A stretch of DNA of 61,240 bases from Calothrix anomala FACHB-343. Its GTDB lineage: Bacteria; Cyanobacteriota; Cyanobacteriia; Cyanobacteriales; Nostocaceae. Positions 44,444-55,300 of this stretch are shown one piece after another. The stretch spans positions 1 to 61,240 of the forward strand of contig NZ_JACJQG010000059.1 of the NCBI RefSeq assembly GCF_014696435.1, written 5' to 3'. The position numbers were made by a program, and so were the translations under genes. Every line of letters starts with the position of its first letter. The stretch's first letter is position 1. The notes beneath the pieces are model-generated. The model had not been told where the DNA came from and made no database searches. It worked only from the letters and a program-made list of their open reading frames with translations.

Positions 44444-46000
44444 TTAGAGGCAATATTGGAGTATCTCTTGTTCTGCTGTCGTTAACTCAAATTCCAGATA
44501 GTTGCAGAGATGAATAAAATTGGATATTCCATATTTAGATAAGCAGTGCTTAAAAGTTTGTACTTCCTTTATTATTTCTTGTATATGTCTTTTAATAGCT
44601 ATTCTGGACGGAAAATAATTACAAAACTGGTCGGTGATGCTTCGTAAAATCACTATTGTCTGATTTTTTATATCGCAATGTATGCTGTTTTCTGTAACCA
44701 GTAGATGTTGATTAAACAGGAGAAATTCTTTATTTATTAGTTCACTTAAAATCTGCTCTTTCAGCCATTCTACTACATACTCCATCACCACAGGCTTTTG
44801 GATATAACCTTGAGCTTGTTTTTCAATTAATGAACGCTCAATTAATCTTTCTATGGCATTCAAAAGTTGGTATTTAGGAATAGTTAAACAAATCTTTTGA
44901 GCTAAAGTCTCAATACTTGTTACTTGCTGATTAATAGCTATACAGTACATAATATGCCATTCAAGCTCAGAAAGACGATGTAACTGTTGTTTAAGTAATT
45001 GGCTGATGTTACTGAGCAATAAAGTATTTTGTTCTAGGAACTTGTCTATCTTGCTATCAAATAGCTTGATGATGGCATTAGCTACCATATTGATTTGTAA
45101 AGGGTTATAACTGTAGAGAAGGCATAATTTCTGTTTTTGCTTCTCTGAACCTAGCAGTTGCTTTGATTGCAGTAAGTGCAAGGCTACCTCTTGAGAACCT
45201 TCCAAGTTGAGGGAACGCACCTTGAAAGCCGTTCTCTCTAAAGTTGTGATTTCAGCCGGCTTTTCTCTAGAGGTTAAAATTAGACAGCTATTATGGTTAG
45301 TTGTGCTAATCGCTCGGATTAAATCACTATATATTTGATAACCTGAGCGATAGTTGATCGTTAAGTCGGCATCTAAGGTTGTTTCTAGGTTGTCTAAAAT
45401 TAATAGACATTGGAAAGTACGCAGATAATGAATCAGCAGATTGATGTCGGGTTTGGTGTCTTGCTGATTGGACAAAAATGATACTAATTCAATCAAAAGG
45501 TCGTTTGCTGAAGAAGTATATTGTATGGCTCGCCAAATCACATACTCAAACTGATCTTGAATTGATATTGCCAATTTAGTGGCTAAAGTCGTTTTCCCAA
45601 CCCCAGCCATACCTAAAACTTTCACTAAGCGACAGCCATCTTCTAGAATCCATGACTTTAGCTGTGTCAGTTCTTGTGAGCGTCCATAAAATGAGGAAAC
45701 ATCAATTGCTGCGCCCCAAGATGTGTTTTTTTTTACAATTATTTTTGTATTATTACTTACAGCGTTTAATTGACAATGAGATTTAGGTGTAGAGACTTCT
45801 CTCCAATCTAGCTGTAATTTACGACATAATTCTTCAAAATTTGCATGACCAACTGCTTTTCCTGTGAGGAACTTACTAACTGTAGCTAGAGCTAGTCCTG
45901 TGTCATAAGCAAGGCTTTTTTGGGTGGGGTAGCCATTACGTATCAGTGCTACCTTGACTTGATCGATACAGTCATCGTGAACTTTCAATGACCTTGGCAT
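44444..46000 (-). CDS. HTH plus NB-ARC STAND ATPase
   Basis: 518 residues. Residues 20-65 are an XRE-like HTH (QKSLAYDTGLALATVSKFLT). GMAGVGKTTLATKLA is Walker A (130-144); LLILDNLE (199-206) is Walker B; LTSREKP marks sensor 1. The C-terminal 250 residues are helical, without the WD40 or TPR sensor repeats that usually follow in Nostoc homologues, so it may be a short form. STAND proteins act as signal-triggered switches, some in phage defence. Divergent from the giant RTX gene across 384 bp; GGTTACATAACC (46020-46031) is a possible self-operator. Confidence 0.82.
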   Translation of the reverse strand: MPRSLKVHDDCIDQVKVALIRNGYPTQKSLAYDTGLALATVSKFLTGKAVGHANFEELCRKLQLDWREVSTPKSHCQLNAVSNNTKIIVKKNTSWGAAIDVSSFYGRSQELTQLKSWILEDGCRLVKVLGMAGVGKTTLATKLAISIQDQFEYVIWRAIQYTSSANDLLIELVSFLSNQQDTKPDINLLIHYLRTFQCLLILDNLETTLDADLTINYRSGYQIYSDLIRAISTTNHNSCLILTSREKPAEITTLERTAFKVRSLNLEGSQEVALHLLQSKQLLGSEKQKQKLCLLYSYNPLQINMVANAIIKLFDSKIDKFLEQNTLLLSNISQLLKQQLHRLSELEWHIMYCIAINQQVTSIETLAQKICLTIPKYQLLNAIERLIERSLIEKQAQGYIQKPVVMEYVVEWLKEQILSELINKEFLLFNQHLLVTENSIHCDIKNQTIVILRSITDQFCNYFPSRIAIKRHIQEIIKEVQTFKHCLSKYGISNFIHLCNYLEFELTTAEQEILQYCL

Positions 46001-46384
46001 TCGGCATTAATGTATTTTTGGTTACATAACCATCATACAATAATGTTTAAGCACGTTTTAATGTATTTGATATTTCATAGAAAAATTATAATCGTATCAA
46101 TTTATAAATTACTAACTTAAATTATCTCTTGAAAAAGAATATTAAAAAGTTATTAAACTTAGTTAAAAGTTAGAATAAGTCAGTAATTTTTAGGTCTGAA
46201 GTTAGTCATTAACAAAATATTCTTGTATAAGATATCAGTAATTTTACTGGTACATGCTTAAATATTCTCTTTTTTGCTTCATATATCTCTCTTTTACATA
46301 AAACTGGTTCCTAAATTTGCTTTAGGAATGCAGACATTTTTTTGTGCTTATTTATCCATGCAATAACAATCAAGGAGTAAAACT
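46001..46384. promoter_or_regulatory. Divergent A+T-rich promoter region
   Basis: 384 bp between the STAND regulator and the giant RTX gene. Contains the palindrome GGTTACATAACC at 46020-46031. The 3' end has a good AAGGAG (46371-46376) for the giant gene. No gene visible. Confidence 0.45.
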
Positions 46385-49300
46385 ATGAAAAGCTATAAGA
46401 CTTTACCTAACAACTTATATAAAATCGGGTTGGCTAGAGAAATATTATTTTATCAAGATTTATTCTTTGGCATTCTGGACGATGAAGAAGTGGTTAATAA
46501 CTGTTTTTTATTAGCTCGGTTTGCCAAGTCAGATAAGTTACCAAATAGAATCTTCTTCGATGCCGATGATTTCAAGTCTGCTAATCTCAATCATCTGCTT
46601 TTAGCATTTGGGCATAAACAAACAGATGAGATAGTTTTGGGTTTGCCGTCACTTAGTGAAAATAACAGAAATGCTTTTAATTCATTGAATGCTTTAAAAG
46701 CTCCAATTTTAGTTGATACTAAATCTATTACAATTAATAGCAAACAGACGAATTATATTGGACAAGGAGATGGTGATAGTAGTAACAATCATCAAGCTAT
46801 TGACAATAACAATGATACGATAATTAGCAGAGAAATTGTTGAAGTTTATAAAAATAGTCAAACCCAGTTAGATGAAACCAAGGTAAAGGATAATCTGACT
46901 GTTGTTTTTGCTGAAACTCTTCAGAATAACAGCGAATTGGACTTGTTGGAGATTTACGGCATAGTAGATACAGCATTACGGGATAGCTATGACTATCTCA
47001 GTAAGTTCCGATTTGATCCAGAGTACAGCGAGAAATTAGAGACTGCTTTTGGTACTGATTTTAATCGGGAAGTAGCAGATAAATTATTTAATAATTTTGC
47101 TGAAAGTGATTTTACTGATATTCCTACTATCAAAATTGTCAATCGTGGTGCTATTGCTGGGGGGAATGGTGCATTTTCTGATAATACACAAAAAATTTAT
47201 TTAGCGGTAGAATTTATTGATAAATATGCTGATAATATCGCCCAAATTACTGATGTATTAATAGAAGAAATTGGGCATTTTGTTGATTCTCAGATTAATG
47301 AAATTGATGCACTAGGTGATGAAGGGGATATTTTTTCTGAATTGGTGCAAGGGAATAAGCTGAGTGATGAGGCGTTACAAGCATTAAAAACAGAAAATGA
47401 CATAATTACTGTTGGTCGAGGGAATAATGAAGAAATTGGCATTGAGGAAAATAATGATCAACTAAGAGTAGGAACTTGGAATCTCTACAGAGATCCTGGT
47501 CAAAATGTATCTGGTATTGTAGCAACTAATCAAAAAGACCGTATAAGTCTGATAGCTAAAATTGCTGCTCAGAACAATATTGATGTAATGGTATTACAAG
47601 AGTTCAACTCAACAAATTTTAATAATTCAACAAATTCTTTAGCCCTAAAACAAGAAGTAGAAAATTTTTTAGCTCAAACTTTACCTAATATTTGGAAGGT
47701 TGAAGTTGTTCTCCAAGAATATCCTTTTGCTGTAAAGGATAGGTATACTGATTTGGGTAATCGTTCTGGCTATCTCGTCTTGTATCGTAATGATAGTATT
47801 ACCCTTGGAAATCTACTCTCGACCCAAGAAATACAACAAAATACAAATCCATTTGGCATAAAATACTCAGAATTAACTTCTGGTGTAAAATTTTACAAAG
47901 AAAATGAGCCTGTTTTCTCAGATAATGGTGTAAAACTTTATGACAATGCTTGGCTATCATCAGATTCAAGCCGTCCTAATACATACTATCGTCCTCCAAT
48001 TACGTTTACAGCACAAAAAGGAACAAAAAATTACACTTTTTTTACTTGGCATAATGAGAATCCCGCTAATGAACCAAATAGTGCATTTAATAGATTTCAT
48101 TATCTAATTAAAAGAGATACATCGCTTCAAAATAGTAATTCTATAATACTTGGAGATTTTAATCTTGGTGATACTGCACAAAACCGAGAAGTTTGGGGTC
48201 CTAAAGGTGGCACAAGGCAAGTTTTTGTAGATTACAAAGGTTGGGAAAACAAGCACGATCTGATAATGACAAATATTAGTTATGGTTTGAACCCGCTCCA
48301 ACTGTTTGACACTCAGGGACAACAAATACTATATAACTCTTTGAAAAGTGATTCTCATTATCCAATATTTGCGGAAATTAATCCTAATTCATCTCAAGGA
48401 ACAACTACTTATAAAATAAGTAACGGAGTAACAATAACAAATTTAGATGGTTCTAACCCTAACAATACAATTCAGTTATCGGCAGATAATCCCGAAAGTC
48501 TCCAAAATATTAATTTTGAACAAAATACTGATAATAAAGATTGGTTTATAAGTTACGATTATGATGGTATATCTCGACCTTTATTATTTGTTGATGATGC
48601 AAATATAAACTTCACCAAAGATACTACTGGAAAAATCACAAAATTTGATGTCACACCCCTTACCACAACAGATGCTCCTGAAGTTTATAGTGCTATGGGC
48701 AATGACCAAAAATCTGTTTTATTTAAAGGGAAAACTGATTTTAATGCAGACACACTCACGGCAAAAATTACCGAAACTGGTGATAGTAGTGATTCTGCAT
48801 TCAAATTAATTGGTGGAATAGAAGTTTCTTTTGACGGCTTATCATTTGGTGAAGATGCAAATGGTAGTCCTCAACTAAGATTGCAAGGTTCAATGCTACT
48901 ACCCAAAGACCTAGTTGGTGGAAATGGGTTGCTAGTAGCAATTAACGGTACTGATTATATAGGTATTAGTAATAACGGACTTGAAGTCACAGGTGGTTTT
49001 GTCAAACTCCCAGGGGAAACCTCCTTTGTTGCTCTCGGTTTACTAGAAATTAAAGCACTAGATGCCCAAGTAAAATTCGATTTTACTAATGAAGAAATCA
49101 CACTTCAGGGTAAATTTACCATTCCCAGCCTCAAAAACGCTACATTCGATTTACAGAGCGGAAATTACATCAAGATTAAGAAGACCGCCACAGGTCTTGA
49201 TTTCTCAATGGTGGCAAATGTTTATGCCTCAAATATTCCTATATTTGGGTCGTGGGAAATTCACGATATTAATCTGAATGTTAACAAAACTTCCACTAAC

Positions 49301-52300
49301 GATAGCTTTACAGTTAACGCTAAACTAAAAACTCCCGGCAGTCCAATTAATCTAGCACTAGCATTTACCCAAGGTAAAATTACCCAAATCACAGGTAGTA
49401 GTCCAGCAGGAACAGACTTTACTTTCTTGGGTGCAGCAGTCGATATCCAGACAATCACCACCACCATCGACAGAAATACTACAGATAGCGAATCGTGGGA
49501 CCCAGAACTTTCGCTTCAAGGGGTAATTGAAATCCCTAAACTCAAAGGTCTTAAAGGTACGCTAACAGGTACTAATAAGTTAGTAGTAAACAAAGACAAA
49601 GCTTACTTAACAGGGGCGCAGTTATCAGCAGCAGATATCCAATTAGGTAACTGGAAACTTCGTGATATTAAAGCTAATTTTAATGGAACTACCAATACAT
49701 TTTCTGGCAGTGCCTTTCTGCAAACTTATAGTGGACAAGATATTGGTGTATCTTTAATATTTGATAGTAATGGTCTGCAAAATATTACCGCCAGTAACAT
49801 TAATTTTGGTTTATTTGGAGCCACAGTAAGCGGTGCTACCATCAACTTTACACCTGATAGAAAACCTAATGAAGGAGCCACTTGGGACCCAGAATTTAAA
49901 TTACAGGGCACCATTACACTACCAAAGCAATTAGGCACAATCAGCGTCACTGGTAACGATTATCTGTTGGTGAATAATGATGGTTTTGACCTGACTGGTG
50001 GCAAAATTTATAAAGAAACCCTTGATCTTAATCTTCTAGGTTTATTACGAGTTAAAGGCGAGAAGATTAGCCTTCTATACACCAGCATTAACAATGAAAA
50101 AGTCTTCATTATTCAAGGTAAACTGATTCTGCCCGACCTCTACAACCTAACAGGTGACTTTATTGGCAATAATTACATCAAAATTAGTAATAGTGGTGCC
50201 GTAGAGGTCGTTGGCTCTATATCTGCCAGTAATATTAATATCGCGGCTGGCTGGAAGATAAGAACAGCAACCGTTTTGATTGATACGACTGGTAATAGCG
50301 TCAAATTAACAGCCGCAGCTACAGTTGAAATGCCTTCTGGAATTGACCTTGGTGCAAACATTCGCTGGGAAAATAATCAACTGACATATATTGGCATTGC
50401 TGCACAAAATCTGAATAAACCTATTGGCACCACAGGAGCATATCTTCAGTCCATAAGTGGGTCATACAGTTCGGTTACAAAAACTATTTCATTTGCCGGC
50501 AATAACTATCAACGTCAAGGTGTCTTTGAAGGTAGTGCTAAAATCACCGCAGGTCCAACAATTAATTTGAGTCTACCTGATTTTCTGGGTGGACCGATTA
50601 ATGAAGCATTAATTAATTTGGATTTAAGCGCAACAATTACCCAAGATTTTCTCTATGCAAAAGGCAATGTTCGTGTTCTTGGTAGTATTGCCACAGGCTC
50701 AGGTGAAGTCCTCCTCAACTGGAATCAAGGCTCTTTTGGAGCAAAAGCTAACTTAAACGTTCTCTTTGGATTACTCAAGGCAGACGCTACCATCATTGCC
50801 CGTGGACGTGATGCGACTAAACTCGACTTCTATGCCTTCGCAGAAGGAACTATTAATATACCCGATCCTATTCCTGTAATCGGCGGATTTACATTAGGAG
50901 GTGGAGGTGCTTATTTCCAATATATTGATGATGGCTACTCCTACAATGATTATATTGCCGCCTGGGGAATACTTTTAGGCTGGACAGTCGGACTAAAAAT
51001 TGGCTTTGATGGCAATGTATCTTTAATTGGTTCAGAACTACCTCAACTCGCAAAAACTAATATCAATAATCTGTGGGCTAATCTTAATAACCCTTACACT
51101 GCACCTGCTCCTCTAGCACTTAAGCCCTGGGGTACAGATGGTAATGATGTTCTTTGGGGCAACACAACCAATGAAGATAAAAAACCTGAGTTCATTGATG
51201 GAGTAGGTGGTAATGACACCATTCATGGAATGAGCGGTGATGACATCCTTGAGGGTGGAGATGGCGATGACTTTCTCAATGGCGGTTCTGGAAAGAATGT
51301 TCTTAATGGTGGTGCTGGCAATGACACGCTGATTGGTGGGGCGGAAAATGATACATATATATTTGATGCAGATACTCAACAAGGCTCAGATGTCATCAAC
51401 GAAACCACCATAGCCTTAAAAACATACGATGGCAAATATCTGCAAGCTCCGAATAATTATGACTCATTCCAGTCGTACCTGAGAATATCTAACGAACTTG
51501 GTTCTGGGGAAGAATTTCAAGTTATTGCTCAGAGTTCTGGAAGAATTGCGCTACAAACTGCTCATAATTGGTATGTTTACCCTGGGAATGATGTTTATTA
51601 TGGGTATTATCAAAGTTATGATCTTCAAGAGCGAGGAAAATTTCAAGTTATTGATCGGGGAGGGAATAAAATTACATTAAGAAGGAGTGATTACGGAGAT
51701 ACCAATTGGTATCTTCGAGCAGATTCATATTATGATTATCCATTTCAAGACAAGAATCTTAATAATTACACAACATTAGAAGTTATTGAGCGAAATCGAG
51801 ACACAGATACACTAGACTTCTCTGCAACTACTACTAAAAGCATCAATCTAGACCTTAGCCTTCCTGGAAGACAGCAAATAAATGAAAATTTGTCTTTGAC
51901 TTTAGGTATAACTATAGGTTCACAGACTTTTATAGATATTGAAAATACAATTGGTGGTAGTTTAAACGACACATTACGAGGAAATCATCTAAATAACCTT
52001 CTAAAAGGAAATGATGGAAATGATATCCTCTATGGTAGAGATGGAGATGATAAGCTCTATGGTGGAAATGGAAATGATAAGCTCTATGGTGGTGCTGGTG
52101 ATGACACCCTTGATGGTGGTGCTGGTGATGACACCGCATATTTCACTGAAGCCAAAAATAATTATCAAATCTCTATATTAAGTAATGGAAATGTAAAGGT
52201 TGAGCATAAGCAAAAGACAAATGAAGTCAGTATTCTCATAGAAATAGAAAAAATCAGTTTCGATAACGGAGAAATCTGGGAAAGACCTAGGACTCTAAAT

Positions 52301-55300
52301 GGAAATGCTACAAATGAAACCCTTATTGGAGGTGCTAATAATGACACCATCTCTGGTAATGGTGGTAATGACACCATCTCTGGTAATGGTGGTAATGACT
52401 TCATCTCTGGTGATGATGATGATGACTTCATCTCTGGTGATGATGGTAATGATATTCTTATTGGAGGTACTGGTAATGACATCATCTCTGGTAATGATGG
52501 TAATGACATCATCTATGGTAGTGATGACGATGACATCCTCTATGGTAATGATGGTAATGATACCCTTATTGGAGATGCTGGTAATGATACCCTTTATGGT
52601 GGTGCTGGTGATGATACAGCGGATTACTCAACTGCAATATACGGTATCAACGTCAGTATCAATATCAATTTCAGACCTGAAGAATTGATTGGTAGCCAAT
52701 TTTTTGATGATGGTTTCCATAACCAGGACTTTTTGAATGGAGTTGAGCATATTATTGGTAGCCAATTTAATGACAATATTATTGGTAGTGATCGGCAATT
52801 TTTGGATGGGAAACTATTTTCGGCTGGGAATAATAAACTCGACGGTGGTGCTGGTGACGATCAACTTAGTGGTCTAGGTGGTAATGATACCCTCATTGGT
52901 GGAGTGGGTAATGATACCCTTGATGGTGGTGCTGGTGATGACACCCTAATCGGTGGAACAGGAGATGATACTTATGTATTTGATGCGGATACTTGGCAAG
53001 GATCAGACACAATTAATGAAACTATTATTATTGCCCTACGAACTCACCACAACCGGTACGTTTCTGCAAGAAATGTGTTTGAACAATGGAATATAAACGG
53101 CTTTCCCTCTACAATAAATGACTGGGAAAAATTCACTGTTATTAATACTGGTGATGGCAAAATAGCCCTAACAACATTCCACGACAGGTACGTTTCTGCA
53201 ACCTCAGCGCCGTATCGTATAAACAACGTTCCCAAACAGATACAAGATTGGGAAAAATTCACTGTTATTAATACTGGTGATGGAAAAATAGCTCTAAAAA
53301 CATTCCACGACAGGTACGTTTCTGCCTCATGGACATATGGCATAAACGGTGAACCCACATCAATACAAGATTGGGAAAAATTCACACTCATTAACCTGGG
53401 TAATAACAGTACAGATACACTAGATTTTGCGGCAACTACCACTAAAACCATCAACCTAGACCTTAGCCTTACTGGAAGACAGCAGATAAATGAAAATCTG
53501 TCTTTGACTTTAGGTATTACTATAGGTTCGCAGACTTTGATCAATATAAAAAATGCACTTGGTGGTAGTTTAAATGACACATTAAGAGGGAATAATTTAA
53601 ATAACTTTCTGACAGGAAATGATGGTGATGATAACCTCTATGGTGAAGATGGTAATGACATTTTAGATGGTGGCGCAGGGATTGATACCCTGATTGGTGG
53701 TAGAGGTAATGATACCTACATTGTCGATAATACAAGTGATACCATTACTGAAAATGCCAATGAAGGTACAGACACAATTCAATCTAGTGTTACCTTTAGC
53801 CTAGCTAACCTCCCTCATATCGAAAACCTGACATTGGCAGGAACAGCCGCAATTAACGGCACAGGTAACGCCACCAATAATGTCATCATAGGCAACAGTG
53901 GCAACAACACTCTCAATGGTGATGCAGGGACTGATACCCTAATTGGTGGTGCAGGGATTGATACCTTGATTGGTGGTGCAGGTAACGATACTTACATTGT
54001 AGATAGCACCACTGACATCATTACCGAAAATGCCAATGAAGGCACAGATACAATTCAATCCAGTGTTACCTTTAGCCTAGAAAACCTGCCTCATATCGAA
54101 AATTTGACATTGACAGGAACAGCCGCGATTAACGGCACAGGTAACGCCGCCAATAACGTCATCACAGGCAACAGTGCTAACAACACTCTCAATGGTGGTG
54201 TAGGGATTGATACCTTGATTGGTGGTGCAGGTAATGATACTTACATTGTAGATAGCACCACTGATGTAATTACCGAGAATGCCAATGAAGGTACAGATAC
54301 AATTCAATCCAGCGTTACCTTTAGCCTAGCTAACCTGCCTAACATCGAGAACCTGACATTGACAGGAACAGCCGCGATTAACGGCACAGGTAACACTGCT
54401 AATAATGTCATCACAGGCAACAGTGGCAACAACACCCTCAATGGTGGTGGCGGAGATGACACTCTAGATGGTGGTGCAGGTGATGACATTCTTATCGGGG
54501 ATGATGACAAAGCCCTCAAATTGGATGGAATCGATGATTATGTAACAGTTGCTAATAGTGCTTCTTTAAATATTAGTGAAGAAATAACCATAGAAGCATG
54601 GGTCAAATTAGCCAATTCTACTAACAATCAAAAAATTATCGGCAAAACTCCTGTTGGCTCAGGCTACCTTCTTGGTGTAGTCAATGGAAGAGTAAATCCA
54701 GAATTTTGGGATTCCCAAGGAAATCGTAATACTTTTGAATCTGGACAAATCCCTTCTAACCAGTGGACTCACATCGCTGTTACCTGGAAAAGAGGCGGAA
54801 GCATGATTGGTTATGTCAATGGAATCGAAGTTGGCAGAACTACCGCCAGTTCTAATCCACTTGGTGTTAATAACAACCCTTTACGCATGGGAGTGGCACC
54901 TTGGGATATCAACGCCTTTAAAGTCAACGGTGCAATTGATGAAGTCCGCATTTGGAATGTAGCTCGTAGTGCCACAGAAATTAGCAATAACCTGAATAAA
55001 AATTTGACAGGAACAGAAGCGAGGTTAGTCAGCTACTGGAACTTTGATAATGCTACTGGCAGCACCATCACAGATTTAACCAGCAATCTTAATATTGGTA
55101 TCGTCAATGGACAGGGCAATAGTGTTGTTACCGAAACTGTTTCAATTATTGGCGGTAATGACACTTTGAATGGTGGTGTTGGTAACGACAATCTAGATGG
55201 TGGTGCTGGCAATGACATACTAAATGGTGGTGTTGATAATGACAGACTAACCGGGGGATTTGGAAAAGATACTCTAACCGGAGGAACTGGCGCAGACGTT

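Noticed and set aside
53044-53580. 178-residue minus-strand ORF inside the giant gene
   Set aside because: Antisense to the trefoil repeats; repeated DNA produces the repeated frame.
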